Below are positions 18,582 to 28,094 of a stretch of 54,323 bases of DNA, piece by piece (the first letter of the stretch is position 1; each line of letters begins with the position of its first letter). A program made the position numbers and the translations under genes. The notes beneath the pieces were generated by a model. It worked only from the letters and a program-made list of their open reading frames with translations. It searched no databases and was not told where the DNA came from. Location: contig JAAWCE010000093.1 in assembly GCA_022793065.1 (NCBI GenBank), forward strand, positions 1 to 54,323, in the 5' to 3' direction. Source of the stretch: Lachnospiraceae bacterium (GTDB lineage Bacteria > Bacillota > Clostridia > Lachnospirales > Lachnospiraceae).

Positions 18582-19469
18582 TCACGCTTTTTTAACCGGT
18601 ATCCATAACTCGCAGAATAAACCATTTTCCCCATTTTCATAATATAATTCATAATCTGTTTCTTCTGCCTGGGTATAACCTGTCTGGGGAATAAATTCTT
18701 TGAAAAACTTGCTCCAGGTATCACCAATACAGTTGCCGTCGGAACCAAAACATTTGAATACTGCGTAGTCGGCAGGTTCCGTTTCTAAGATGGAATAACC
18801 GTTTTGGGTGAAATGCTGCAAGGCTTTTAGATCAATATTTTCATCAATCAAAATACCGATTCCATAATTGAAACAGGAGTTGCCGCTTATAACCGGAGCA
18901 CATAAACCATACAAATTTTGCTTTCCCTTAGCACAAAGGGATTTCAGAGGCACAATCAGGTTTTTCTCAGAACATTCAGACCAAAAGTCAGGGACGCTGT
19001 GGTCATTGTCATCATTTAAAATCTCATTGGAAAAAGCTCTCATTAAGGTAAGGAATTTTTGTTTTCCCCTTTGTTCAATTCTGTAGTCCATAACGCTACC
19101 GCCTTCCACTATAATTTTAATCGCAAGAGGATTAAATAGATGAAGCTTTGCGCCTTTTCGTTTTGCCTGTTTGGGAGTAGAGCCATGAAATTTTGAGAAG
19201 GCTTTGGAAAAGCTTTCCGGGGATTCGTAGCCATACTTATAGGCGGCATCAATTACTGATATGTCTGTTGTCTGCAATTCCAATGCTGCTAATGTAAGGC
19301 GTCGATGTCTAATATACTCATTGGCTGTCATCCCTACTATAAAACGAAATGTCCGATGAAAATCGTAGCTTGACATATGCACATTTTTGGCAACTTCGGC
19401 ATAGTTGATATTTTCAATTATATGTTCTTCCATATAGCAAATTGCCTGTTGAATAAGTTGGATTGACAC
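18582..19469 (-). CDS. AraC-family regulator with GyrI-like effector domain
   Basis: The DNA-binding part is N-terminal (about residues 5-105), with two HTH units including Y-G-Y-E-S-P-E-S-F-S-K-A-F and the G-S-T-P-K-Q-A ending. Residues 125-295 form a GyrI-like small-molecule-binding domain (E-P-A-D-Y-A-V-F and E-L-W-I-P-V at the end). This order is that of Rob/BmrR-like regulators that sense lipophilic or cationic compounds. No transporter sits next to it, so the target is unknown. Confidence 0.88.
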   Translation of the reverse strand: MSIQLIQQAICYMEEHIIENINYAEVAKNVHMSSYDFHRTFRFIVGMTANEYIRHRRLTLAALELQTTDISVIDAAYKYGYESPESFSKAFSKFHGSTPKQAKRKGAKLHLFNPLAIKIIVEGGSVMDYRIEQRGKQKFLTLMRAFSNEILNDDNDHSVPDFWSECSEKNLIVPLKSLCAKGKQNLYGLCAPVISGNSCFNYGIGILIDENIDLKALQHFTQNGYSILETEPADYAVFKCFGSDGNCIGDTWSKFFKEFIPQTGYTQAEETDYELYYENGENGLFCELWIPVKKA

Positions 19470-19611
19470 TTTTACACCTCGTCTCCTGCTTCTAAATGTT
19501 TCGTCCTCTTTACGTGCCTTTATTATAACTGAGTTCAGATGGAAAGTCCTGTTCTGGTTTGCACCAATTTGTTCCAGGAAAAGCGAAAAGGATTTTATAA
19601 GTCAAGAAATG

Positions 19612-20781
19612 TCACTTTATGGGGTTTAAAATCGGAAAACTAATTTTCATATCTTCTCGTGGGTTGACATGAAAAGTAACTTGCCAGTGAACTTCTGTTA
19701 CAGGGTCAAAATGCAGAGAAGAAATGGCTATTTCTTTATCAGGCTCAGGACTTTTCCCCGCAATAAAAACAGAGGTAGCGTAACGATGGTGTCCGATTGT
19801 TTCCCAATGGCCAGCAGAAAGGTCTGCTTGTTTGGGAGGTTCGCTTTGTGACAAATCCTGAATATGCACCAAATCGCGGTCACATTCCGGAAAAATGCTA
19901 TAGAAAAGTGTCATGCTGTTTTCTGGATAACACATACCTTCCTGAGCAATTGGGGCAAAACTGGTCCGCATTTGTTCGCATTTATGGAGTGTTAATGTGT
20001 ATTCCCGGCCTGTTTGGGGATGGATAATTTTTAGTGTTTTTTCCTTGCACGAAAGATCGGTGGTAAAATGTTCTGCGATGACGGAAATGGGGCATGCCTG
20101 AAAGTGTAAGGATATTTTGTGCGGAGACAAAACGGGATCTTCTTTCCAGCAATAAACCAATCGCTGCAAATGCCAGCAGCAGTTTCGGTCCAGGTCATAT
20201 GCGTCCATCAGTGCTTCGGCGTCGCTGTCGTTGGTCCACGCCATGGATGAATGTTTGGCATCGTCGTCTGGCGTTGTGCATGTTAAGTGTTTGGCATTGG
20301 CGCCGCTGGAGTCAGCCGTTGTTAATTGTTCCATAGTATCTGCATTGGTTTCTTTAGCGGGGATTGCTTGCATACTTTGGGCGGGGGTATTTTCACCCAT
20401 ATCCATGTGTATGATAATGGAATCGGGATACCATCGGGCACTGCCGTACATTTTCAATGTCAGCGGCAGTCCGTCCAGATTTGTCTCGACTTTGAACTCC
20501 CGACTGCCTGGATTTTCAGCGTCTAGTATTTCTTGTGTTTGCTGAATGTTCATGGAAAGTCTTTTTTTATAATTCCATTTGTTCAAAAAGGCAATCATAT
20601 CTTCACTTGAGATTTTCGCACATATGTCCAGAACGATCCCTGGAGCGCCCACATAGACTGCGGGTGCAAACATTTCCTGCCCTTCCCATAGAAAGGTTTG
20701 ACGAATGGGGAAGCAGGTCAATTTATTTTTATGCTTTCCGCGTCCCCATATGTTTCCGTTGCCGTTATAATATACGTTCAT
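19612..20781 (-). CDS. Conserved-looking protein of unknown function with a structured leader
   Basis: I do not recognise this 389-residue protein. It has no signal peptide or membrane helix. The N-terminal 130 residues read as a mixed alpha/beta domain (W-G-R-G-K-H-K-N-K-L, G-A-P-G-I-V-L-D-I). Residues 130-185 form a polar, Ala/Thr/Asp-rich insert that looks disordered. The C-terminal 200 residues are beta-rich with several Cys, Trp and His. The start has AGGAG at 9 nt. Its mRNA carries a leader of about 180 nt with a predicted pseudoknot-capable fold, described separately. Expression is therefore probably controlled at the RNA level. It is divergent from the GH28 gene. Confidence 0.7.
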   Translation of the reverse strand: MNVYYNGNGNIWGRGKHKNKLTCFPIRQTFLWEGQEMFAPAVYVGAPGIVLDICAKISSEDMIAFLNKWNYKKRLSMNIQQTQEILDAENPGSREFKVETNLDGLPLTLKMYGSARWYPDSIIIHMDMGENTPAQSMQAIPAKETNADTMEQLTTADSSGANAKHLTCTTPDDDAKHSSMAWTNDSDAEALMDAYDLDRNCCWHLQRLVYCWKEDPVLSPHKISLHFQACPISVIAEHFTTDLSCKEKTLKIIHPQTGREYTLTLHKCEQMRTSFAPIAQEGMCYPENSMTLFYSIFPECDRDLVHIQDLSQSEPPKQADLSAGHWETIGHHRYATSVFIAGKSPEPDKEIAISSLHFDPVTEVHWQVTFHVNPREDMKISFPILNPIK

Positions 20782-20811
20782 TATTGAGGTCTCCTATTTT
20801 AAGTCGCTGCG

Positions 20812-20923
20812 GGACGGCACTAAAGGGTAAGGTTCTTTCGGTGCATACACAGGAGAGACAAATTTCATTCGTAAGTCATCTCATGAAATTTGCTCTCGTG
20901 CGCCTTCACAACCTCACCTGTCC
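20812..20923 (-). ncRNA. Candidate cis-regulatory structured leader RNA
   Basis: Read on the minus strand, this leader folds as follows. A long hairpin pairs 20853-20868 with 20883-20897 (15 bp, one bulge, 14-nt loop). A second hairpin pairs 20817-20825 with 20835-20844 and has a 9-nt loop at 20826-20834. That whole loop is complementary to 20910-20918 (one G-U pair), so it can form a 9-bp pseudoknot or switch partner. A GGAC/GTCC clamp (20812-20815, 20920-20923) closes the element. The pseudoknot pairs fully only on the minus strand; the plus strand would have an A-C mismatch. It lies just upstream of the ribosome site of the 389-residue gene. I could not match it to a riboswitch class I know. 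Confidence 0.5.
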
Positions 20924-20969
20924 GGCGAAACATTTTTAATAAATGGATTGATATAGATCCAATTTTTAA

Positions 20970-20998
20970 ATTATAACATATGTATACACGGACCACAA
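20970..20998 (-). promoter_or_regulatory. Promoter of the structured leader and 389-residue gene
   Basis: On the minus strand TTGTGG, a 17-base spacer and TATAAT. Transcription would start near 20962. Confidence 0.55.
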
Positions 20999-21048
20999 TG
21001 ATAGATCAGGTTTTGAATAAACTTCTTTGAAAGCAGCAAAAGCTTTTA

Positions 21049-21077
21049 TTGTGGCCCTGGGAAGAGTATGCTATAAT
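21049..21077 (+). promoter_or_regulatory. Promoter of the GH28 gene
   Basis: TTGTGG, a 17-base spacer and TATAAT, identical in both hexamers and spacing to the divergent promoter at 20970-20998. Confidence 0.6.
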
Positions 21078-21189
21078 ATGACACATGTTAAGAGAGAAAA
21101 GCTTAGTGATCCGTATTGGCAAGACAGTTGGAGGAACAAAGGAAAAGGTCTGTTTGGAACAGATATCCATAAAAACGGAGGCTGGAATA

Positions 21190-22500
21190 ATGCAGAAATT
21201 AAATATTCTTGATTTTGGAGCGGATAAAAGCGGGGAGAGGTTGAGTACGGCAGCCATACAGTCTGCCATAGACGCATGCCCCACGGGCGGATGTGTGGTG
21301 GTACCAGAGGGTATTTTTGTCAGCGGAGCAATATTTTTAAAAAGTCATATGACATTTCATCTGGAAAAGGGAGCTGTGATTCGGGGCAGCGGCCATACTG
21401 CCCATTTCCCCATTCATACTTATCGCTGGGAGGGGAGAGAAACTTTGTGTTATTCTTCCCTGCTCAATGCTGGAATAGGTGTAACAGATAAAGCGTTTGC
21501 ACAGGAAGGTCCAATGAGAGGAACGGCTGAGAGTGACAGTACAATATATGAGATCAATGACCTGATTATAGAGGGGGAGGGGGTCCTTGATGCAAATGGA
21601 GTGACATTATTTCGTAAGGAAATGGATGAAAAAAAGGGAGCGCGGGGACGTGGGGTGTGTATTAGAAATGCGTCTGATGTGAGCATAAGCGGTGTAACCA
21701 TTCGGCAATCTCCGGCATGGTGTCTGCATCTTATCAACTGTCGGAATGTGAAAATTGACAATGTAAAAATTCATACCAAATATGATGAAGAAGGGAATCG
21801 TTATCAGGGGATATTTAACGGTGACGGCATTGACTGTGATTCCTGTAGAGAAGTTACCATTACCAATTCTCTGATTGAGAGTCAGGATGATTGTATTGCA
21901 ATTAAATCTGGCCGTGATGCAGAGGGCAGAAAAGCGGCTATGGCAAGCGAGAACATACATATTTCAGATTGTCGTTTTGAAAGCGGTTTTGGCGTTGCGA
22001 TTGGAAGTGAAATGTCAGGTGGAGTGCGGAATGTGACAGTGCGGCATTGTGTTTTCCGCAATACATTTAGTATTGGCAGTGTGAAGACTTGTCGTGGCAG
22101 AGGCGGGGTAATTGAAAATATTTTATTTGAAGATGTGGAGCTTTTGAATCAGGATTCGGAGCATAAGGACTGTAAATGGTTCCGAGGGGGAATCTATGTG
22201 GACAGTTATTACAGCAATGAGGAAATTTCAAAAGAACCAATGCCTGTAACCGAAGAAACGCCATTGATTCAAAATATAACATTCCGTAATGCAAAAGTGG
22301 ATACCTGTGGTGGAAACGCCATTTACATCTCAGGTTTGCCGGAAATGTATTGTAAAAATATTGTGCTGGAGAACGTAACCGCCGTTGGAACATATGGAAT
22401 GAAGGCATTTTTTACCCACGGGCTGAAGATGAAAAATGTGGTTGTCACCGCAAGAGAAGGAGAAGCATATCAATTTGAGGAAACGCTTCGGGTTGAATGA
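21190..22500 (+). CDS. Glycoside hydrolase family 28 (exo-polygalacturonase-like)
   Basis: The 436-residue protein has the GH28 right-handed beta-helix. It begins F-G-A-D with A-I-Q-S-A-I-D, then shows P-A-W-C-L-H, N-G-D-G-I-D-C-D-S (the NTD-type motif), S-Q-D-D-C-I-A-I-K-S-G with the catalytic Asp pair, G-F-G-V-A-I-G-S-E-M-S-G-G and S-V-K-T. The usual G-H-G is replaced by a G-S-E segment, as in many exo-acting members. There is no signal peptide, so it probably trims imported galacturonides. The ATG was chosen for GGAGG at 8 nt; an upstream in-frame ATG at 21085 adds 35 residues unlike the family. Confidence 0.88.
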   Translation: MQKLNILDFGADKSGERLSTAAIQSAIDACPTGGCVVVPEGIFVSGAIFLKSHMTFHLEKGAVIRGSGHTAHFPIHTYRWEGRETLCYSSLLNAGIGVTDKAFAQEGPMRGTAESDSTIYEINDLIIEGEGVLDANGVTLFRKEMDEKKGARGRGVCIRNASDVSISGVTIRQSPAWCLHLINCRNVKIDNVKIHTKYDEEGNRYQGIFNGDGIDCDSCREVTITNSLIESQDDCIAIKSGRDAEGRKAAMASENIHISDCRFESGFGVAIGSEMSGGVRNVTVRHCVFRNTFSIGSVKTCRGRGGVIENILFEDVELLNQDSEHKDCKWFRGGIYVDSYYSNEEISKEPMPVTEETPLIQNITFRNAKVDTCGGNAIYISGLPEMYCKNIVLENVTAVGTYGMKAFFTHGLKMKNVVVTAREGEAYQFEETLRVE

Positions 22501-22869
22501 AAAGAAACATTGGCCGCAATTTGATAGATTTGTGAAATGAAACAAACATACAAATGGGAGCTTGATTTGGGAGAAGGGTATTGCTGGGCGTGACTGCTGA
22601 TTTTGATAGAACCATTGACAAATTGAGGATAAAGTGATAATATCTCTCCATTGGATTTGTGAAATTCAGAACAGTATTGCTTAGGTGTGTCCGGAACAAT
22701 GCAGCAGGGGTATATTCTTAAGCGATCACAAATGATTCCCTCTCGTGATCCTGTCATATAGAGATGGAATTGGAATAGTCCAGCTAAGAAATGTCAAGAG
22801 AAAACAAAGTGATGGCCGGTACAACATGTAATTGCCAGAAGAAAAGGTCAAATAAAGTACGGGGAAGAT
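22501..22869. other. Intergenic region after GH28
   Basis: No gene, RNA or clear terminator was recognised. Short frames on both strands have no family resemblance. Confidence 0.35.
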
Positions 22870-23307
22870 ATGGATACAATTACAATAGTTATTTTAATTG
22901 CGGTCACGGCGCTGTTTCTCAGTATTGCCATATTTTTGAGAACAAGGCGGAACAGGCCGGAAGACGTGGACCTGATGGAAGGACATGAATTTGAATATTA
23001 TTGTGCGGAACTGCTGAAAAAGTGCGGCTTTCAGGGGGTGGAAGTCACAAAGGGAAGCGGAGATTATGGTGTGGATATTCTTGCGGAAAAAGAAGGGGTT
23101 ACTTATGCCATTCAGTGTAAGTGCTATACGGCTCCGGTAGGAGTGAAAGCAGTACAGGAAGCCTATGCGGGAAGAGATTATTATGACAGGATGGTTGGAG
23201 CGGTGCTCACCAACCAGTATTTTACCCGACCGGCGGTGGATGCGGCGAAAAAGCTTAAGATACTTCTGTGGGACAGAGGATATCTGGAGGATATGCAGGA
23301 GCTGTAA
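22870..23307 (+). CDS. Membrane-anchored Mrr-like restriction endonuclease domain protein
   Basis: The 145-residue protein starts with a membrane helix (about residues 5-24) and a basic stop-transfer R-T-R-R-N-R. A PD-(D/E)xK nuclease domain of the Mrr type follows: G-H-E-F-E-Y-Y-C-A-E-L-L, K-G-S-G-D-Y-G-V-D-I with the acidic residues at 65/69, and I-Q-C-K-C-Y with Lys84. All catalytic positions appear intact. There is no methylase or helicase nearby, so it is not part of a recognisable restriction system. Similar small membrane-tethered Mrr domains occur widely in Firmicutes with unknown roles. The ATG follows a weak GGGGAAG. Confidence 0.8.
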   Translation: MDTITIVILIAVTALFLSIAIFLRTRRNRPEDVDLMEGHEFEYYCAELLKKCGFQGVEVTKGSGDYGVDILAEKEGVTYAIQCKCYTAPVGVKAVQEAYAGRDYYDRMVGAVLTNQYFTRPAVDAAKKLKILLWDRGYLEDMQEL

Positions 23308-23365
23308 TACTCCTGCATTGACTAATATGTATACAGTGTTTTATCACATTATAATGAAACATAAA

Positions 23366-25183
23366 TTATTTTGCGGCCAGACGTTCTTGCAGAGACATAA
23401 AGTCCGAAGGTCCGCAGTCCAAATAAAAGCAGTGGAAACGATAATCTGAATAATCTTTACCCCAAAGGGTCTTAGCATTTTCTTGCAGAGATAATATTTC
23501 AAGATATCCCAAATAGTATTTTAAATAGTTACAGGGTTCCTGCACGATGTAATTGTAGATAGATTGTATGGAATCGCTGCTGGTAATTCCGAAACCCTCC
23601 AACAGTTTTGCAACCTGGTTGTAAGAGGCGCCCTGGTAATGAATCATAATATCTATTATGGAATAAAGGCAAAGTTGAAGGCTGCGGTTATGCTTTTCCA
23701 GTTTTGCCATGATTGCTTCCATTTCCTGACCATGTTCCTGTAACAGTGCGGAAGCGTAATCGTTGGATAAAAATTCCACATATAATGCCCATCCTTCCAG
23801 GTACCCTCCATACCAGAGTAATTCTCTGGCGGGACGTTCCTGGGATGCAAGCGCCATCCTGTTATAGTAGACATTTTGATAGAGGTGTCCCGGATATCCC
23901 TCATGGGCCAGTGTGGTATATAATTCCAGGCCGGCGGGAGTTTTGCTCCGATTGATGTAAATGGTATTGGAATCGGTAGCGTCCAGAGGCGAGGTCAGAT
24001 AGAATGCAGGGGCGCAGTATGCTTCCAGGTTTGGAGAAACCGCTTTGACGGACACCTGGGTAGCGCCGTCCGGAAGGGCGGGAAAGTCTTCTTTCATCCG
24101 CTTTTGCAAATCCAGCAAAATTTGCGGGGGATCCTGATAGGGAAAAGCGGCCGGCGAATCTTCATTATAGTCTGAAAGCAAAGTTGGATATGCTGTCAAT
24201 ATTTCACGGATTTTGTCAAATTCTATGGAAAATTGTTGGGTCAGCAATGTTTGTATTTCTTCTATGGGCCGATATGAACCGGTTTCGGAAATCAGAAGTT
24301 GCTCATAGTATGCACTTCCCTGGGGCAGACTGGCCAGTCCCGCAGGCTGGACGGAATTGTCTTCCAGCAATAAAAGCCCGTCTCCCAGAGAAATGTATGC
24401 GGGCAGCAAAATTGTTTTCAATAGTCGGTCATTTTCGGATATATACTCTTGCTGTTCCTGTACGGTAATCTCTTTTGCCTGAACCAATGGTTCTAACCGT
24501 TCCTGAAAAGTAGTCTGAAGAAAATGTGTTCCTGTGTCCAAAGATTCTTTGGTTAAAATGGTATCGCATTGTTGGCGCACTTCTTTCAGAAAGGAGGCGG
24601 GCATAATGAGCCCCGCGGCAGCTTTTTCCTGTTCGTAGGTCAACAGGGAGGCGAAGTATGTGTCGGTTTGCTCCAGAAGAGCCAAATAGTCCTCTATGTC
24701 CTTTGGCTGGCGAAAGGCGTATTCCGCCAATAAAATAGGAAGCTGGGACTGAGCACCGGAAGCGGGGGAAAGGGGTTCCCCATAATAGGAAAAACTCTCC
24801 AGAGCCAGGGTGTTTTCCAGGGAACGGGTTAAAAGTTTACATAAGTAAGCATCGCTTTCAGATAAGTTTTCCGTGTGCAGATTGTGTAAGGCCGCCAGAG
24901 TATTCTCAAGCTGTGCCTGGCTGCGGAGTGCGTTTTGTGCGTCATAGCACCCCAGCACGGGCGCGTAGTCATAAATGCCAAAGTTCTCAGGATTTGCAAG
25001 ACTATAGTGCATACTTAGCGTATTGGCTTTCATTTCATCTTCAAAAAGTTCTGCAGTGATATGCGCAAAACGTTTTTCATCCCGCTGATAGGTAAATAGA
25101 AAAAGCGTCATGCCGGAAAATGCCAACAGAAAAAGTATGGAAAAAAGGAGTTGCCTTTTGGATAGAGAAGAATGTTTTTTCAA
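23366..25183 (-). CDS. DUF885-family zinc metallopeptidase-like protein, membrane-anchored
   Basis: This 605-residue protein has an N-terminal membrane helix (about residues 10-30) that is probably an uncleaved anchor, followed by an extracellular alpha-helical domain. The zinc motif H-E-G-Y-P-G-H near residue 427 and the downstream G-G-Y-L-E-G-W-A-L-Y-V-E (third ligand Glu) define the DUF885 group. T-I-Y-I-N-R and the C-terminal L-G-Y-L-E-I also fit. These proteins resemble the M32/M3 gluzincins; the substrate in gut Clostridia is unknown. It converges on the Mrr-like gene. Confidence 0.85.
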   Translation of the reverse strand: MKKHSSLSKRQLLFSILFLLAFSGMTLFLFTYQRDEKRFAHITAELFEDEMKANTLSMHYSLANPENFGIYDYAPVLGCYDAQNALRSQAQLENTLAALHNLHTENLSESDAYLCKLLTRSLENTLALESFSYYGEPLSPASGAQSQLPILLAEYAFRQPKDIEDYLALLEQTDTYFASLLTYEQEKAAAGLIMPASFLKEVRQQCDTILTKESLDTGTHFLQTTFQERLEPLVQAKEITVQEQQEYISENDRLLKTILLPAYISLGDGLLLLEDNSVQPAGLASLPQGSAYYEQLLISETGSYRPIEEIQTLLTQQFSIEFDKIREILTAYPTLLSDYNEDSPAAFPYQDPPQILLDLQKRMKEDFPALPDGATQVSVKAVSPNLEAYCAPAFYLTSPLDATDSNTIYINRSKTPAGLELYTTLAHEGYPGHLYQNVYYNRMALASQERPARELLWYGGYLEGWALYVEFLSNDYASALLQEHGQEMEAIMAKLEKHNRSLQLCLYSIIDIMIHYQGASYNQVAKLLEGFGITSSDSIQSIYNYIVQEPCNYLKYYLGYLEILSLQENAKTLWGKDYSDYRFHCFYLDCGPSDFMSLQERLAAK

Positions 25184-25357
25184 GGAATCACCTGATACAT
25201 AAATGTTGGTACATTATATGAAAAGCGTGGGATGACTATTCGGACGAAATATGGAAAAATTTAGGGAAGGATGTACATATGACTATTATCCTGGAAATGA
25301 AGAATTACTATTTATATACCAATCGGAAATCCACGGTTGGGAACGTAGAAAGTATTA

Positions 25358-25386
25358 TTGACTTTAGAGGGCATTTTCCCTATACT
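25358..25386 (+). promoter_or_regulatory. Promoter of araB
   Basis: TTGACT, a 17-base spacer and TATACT. The predicted leader of about 140 nt runs to araB. The upstream part of the 25184-25535 gap holds only a 39-codon frame (25279-25398) that this promoter overlaps. Confidence 0.6.
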
Positions 25387-25535
25387 GTAATTAGGTAAAA
25401 AATGGGACGGATTTCGGCTTGTATTAAGGCGGGCGGAATCGGCGTGTTGTTTGTCACCTGGTCTGTGCATGTGCCGCCGCAGAGTTCAGGACAGAGGAAA
25501 GCTGGAAGGCGGCGCAGAAGCGAGGTAATCTGAAC

Positions 25536-27137
25536 ATGAGTGAAGAAGCAAAGAAAGTGATTGGCGAGGGAAGAGCGGTTTTGGGGTTGGAATTTGGCTC
25601 CACCCGCATTAAGGCGGTTCTGACGGACGAGAACTGTCAGCCTATTGCCATGGGAATGTGGGATTGGGAGAATCGTCTGGAAAATCATATCTGGACATAT
25701 GGTATGGAAGATATTGTCAAGGGGCTTCAGGGCTGCTATCAAAGCCTTGCGGAGGATGTATGGGCAAAGTACGGGATAAAGATAACGAAGTTATCTTCAA
25801 TGGGGTTTTCCGGTATGATGCACGGATATATGCCTTTTAATGGGGCGGGGGAGTTACTTGTACCTTTCCGTACCTGGAGAAATACCATGACGGGGGAAGC
25901 ATGCAGGAAACTGGTTCCTCTATTTCACTTTAATATTCCTCAAAGGTGGAGCATAGCACATCTTTACCAGGCGATTTTAAGCGGTGAGGAACATGTGAAG
26001 GATATTGCATATATGACCACATTGGCAGGATTTATTCACTGGAAATTATCAGGAGAAAAGGTGCTTGGCGTGGGGGAGGCGTCCGGAATGTTTCCCATTG
26101 ATTCCAACTGCTGCGATTATGACGCCGAGATGGTGAAAAAGTTTGATGCATTGGTGGCGGAGCATAACTTCTGCTGGCGACTGAGAGATATTTTGCCAAA
26201 GGTTTTGTGCGCTGGTGAACGTGCGGGGACGTTGACTGCGGAGGGAGCAAAATTCCTTGACCCGGAGGGGAATTTAGAGCCGGGCATACCTCTGTGTCCG
26301 CCGGAGGGGGATGCAGGAACAGGAATGACCGCTACCAACAGCGTAAAGGTACGAACAGGCAACATTTCCGCAGGTACTTCCATATTCTCCATGGTGGTGA
26401 CGGAGAAAGCGCTTTCTAAAGTTCATGAAGAGATTGATATGGTGACTACGCCGGATGGAAGTCCTGTGGCGATGGTACACTGCAATAACTGTACTTCCGA
26501 TTTAAATGCGTGGGTGAATCTGTTTGAAGAATTTGCCGGTAAATTTGGTGTGAAACCGGATAAAAATGAATTATATGGCAGATTGTACCAGGAGGCATTG
26601 TCTGCGGATACCGATTGCGGAGGACTGATGGCGTACAACTATTATTCCGGGGAACCAGTTACGGGGATGGAAGAGGGAAGGCCCATGTTTGTCCGCACAC
26701 CCGACGCAAAGTTCAACCTGGCAAATTTTATGAGAAGTCATCTGTACAGCGCTATGGCCGCATTGAAAATTGGCAATGATATTTTGCTGAAAGAAGAACA
26801 GGTCAAGGTAGATTCCCTCACAGGGCATGGGGGCTTGTTCAAAACGCCCCTGGTAGGGCAGCAATTGATGGCTGCGGCGATGGATGCACCCGTAACAGTG
26901 ATGGACACTGCAAGCGAAGGGGGAGCCTGGGGAATGGCGGTGCTTGCAGCATATATGATTCAGAAAGCAGAGGGAGAAAGCCTTCCTGATTATTTGAGCA
27001 ATCGTGTATTTGCAGGACAGACGGGCACAACAGTCCAACCGGAACCGAAGGACGTGGCTGGATTTGATGTGTTTATAGAGAAATATAAGAGTACGCTGCC
27101 GGCGGAGAGAGCGGCTGTGGAAGGGCTGAAAGGCTGA
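25536..27137 (+). CDS. araB: FGGY-family pentulose kinase, probably L-ribulokinase
   Basis: This 533-residue kinase has the FGGY fold: the N-terminal phosphate-binding segment [14 protein letters not shown], a middle G-F-S-G-M-M-H-G-Y, the second phosphate loop G-T-G-M-T-A-T-N with [10 protein letters not shown], and the C-terminal G-H-G-G-L-F-K-T-P and [14 protein letters not shown] substrates are hard to assign by eye. The next gene encodes L-ribulose-5-phosphate 4-epimerase, which makes L-ribulose the likeliest substrate; xylulose is the main alternative. No araA isomerase is in the window. Confidence 0.8.
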   Translation: MSEEAKKVIGEGRAVLGLEFGSTRIKAVLTDENCQPIAMGMWDWENRLENHIWTYGMEDIVKGLQGCYQSLAEDVWAKYGIKITKLSSMGFSGMMHGYMPFNGAGELLVPFRTWRNTMTGEACRKLVPLFHFNIPQRWSIAHLYQAILSGEEHVKDIAYMTTLAGFIHWKLSGEKVLGVGEASGMFPIDSNCCDYDAEMVKKFDALVAEHNFCWRLRDILPKVLCAGERAGTLTAEGAKFLDPEGNLEPGIPLCPPEGDAGTGMTATNSVKVRTGNISAGTSIFSMVVTEKALSKVHEEIDMVTTPDGSPVAMVHCNNCTSDLNAWVNLFEEFAGKFGVKPDKNELYGRLYQEALSADTDCGGLMAYNYYSGEPVTGMEEGRPMFVRTPDAKFNLANFMRSHLYSAMAALKIGNDILLKEEQVKVDSLTGHGGLFKTPLVGQQLMAAAMDAPVTVMDTASEGGAWGMAVLAAYMIQKAEGESLPDYLSNRVFAGQTGTTVQPEPKDVAGFDVFIEKYKSTLPAERAAVEGLKG

Positions 27138-27201
27138 GAAATAATTAAAATAGCTGCAAGTGATTACATAATGGGATTTGTGACAGAAAGGGGCGAAACA
27201 A

Positions 27202-27897
27202 ATGTTAGAGGAATTAAAAAAATTAGTATATGAGGCAAATATGGACTTGCCCAAATATGGTCTGGTGACTTTTACCTGGGGCAATGCCAGCGCAATTGAC
27301 CGGGAAACAGGGCTTTTTGTCATTAAGCCAAGCGGTGTGGAGTATGATAAACTGACGCCGGACGATATGGTTGTGGTGGATTTGAATTGCAAAAAGGTGG
27401 AGGGGCGTTATAATCCTTCTTCCGATACGGCAACTCATGCGGAACTTTACAAGGCGTTCCCGGAAGTGGGAGGCATTGTACACACACATTCTTCCTATGC
27501 TACCAGTTGGGCTCAGGCCGGCAGAGGGATTCCCTGCTACGGTACCACCCATGCGGATTATTTCTATGGAGAAGTTCCTTGTATCAGATGTCTCTATGCA
27601 GAAGAGATAGCGGAAGCTTATGAAGAGAATACCGGACATTTGATAGTAAATGAATTCAGGAGAATGTGTAAAGATCCGGTGTCCGTTCCGGCAGTACTTT
27701 GTAAAAATCACGGCCCCTTTGCCTGGGGAAAAGATGCGGCGGAAGCAGTGCATAATGCGGTGGTATTGGAAGAAGTAGCCAAAATGGCGTATCGTTCAGA
27801 GACCATTAATCATCATATTCAGCCAGCGCCTCAGGAGCTTCAGGATAAGCACTATTACAGAAAACATGGTGCAAATGCTTATTATGGTCAACAATAA
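27202..27897 (+). CDS. araD: L-ribulose-5-phosphate 4-epimerase
   Basis: The 231-residue class II aldolase-like enzyme converts L-ribulose 5-phosphate to D-xylulose 5-phosphate. It shows T-W-G-N-A-S-A (about 25-31), I-K-P-S-G-V, the Asp75 region [11 protein letters not shown], zinc ligands His94 and His96 in H-T-H-S-S-Y-A-T, and the later [10 protein letters not shown]. The length is as in E. coli AraD. It follows araB by 64 bases with GAAAGGGG before the ATG, so they are probably one operon. The product feeds the transketolase encoded next. Confidence 0.93.
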   Translation: MLEELKKLVYEANMDLPKYGLVTFTWGNASAIDRETGLFVIKPSGVEYDKLTPDDMVVVDLNCKKVEGRYNPSSDTATHAELYKAFPEVGGIVHTHSSYATSWAQAGRGIPCYGTTHADYFYGEVPCIRCLYAEEIAEAYEENTGHLIVNEFRRMCKDPVSVPAVLCKNHGPFAWGKDAAEAVHNAVVLEEVAKMAYRSETINHHIQPAPQELQDKHYYRKHGANAYYGQQ

Positions 27898-27976
27898 TAA
27901 TTCTGGACGAAAAAAGAGAATTGTGATAGTATTGTGATAGATAAATAAACGGATCGTATATTGTACCATAATTTCA

Positions 27977-28014
27977 TGCGCAAGAGGGTGTGTAAACACC
28001 CCTCTTTAAGCGCA
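27977..28014 (+). terminator. Long hairpin between araD and the transketolase genes
   Basis: TGCGC (27977-27981) pairs with GCGCA (28010-28014), AAGAGGG with CCCTCTT, and TGT with ACA, giving a nested hairpin with a short loop. There is no long U-tract, only TTTAA inside the 3' arm. It may terminate or attenuate araBD transcription. Just upstream lie two direct copies of TTGTGATAG (27921-27929, 27932-27940) and a weak TATATT that could belong to a transketolase promoter. Confidence 0.45.
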
Positions 28015-28094
28015 TATGGAATCAGAAGTTGACGCAATCCCTTCTGTGTCAACATTGTGCCCTGGGACAAGAATACGGCAGAATGGAGGAGACA

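Noticed and set aside
20535..20939. 134-codon plus-strand frame across the unknown gene and its leader
   Set aside because: It lies opposite a better-supported gene and structured leader and has no family match.
25279..25398. 39-codon frame with an AGGGAAGG-like site upstream of araB
   Set aside because: A good promoter (25358-25386) overlaps its end, and the peptide has no recognisable features.
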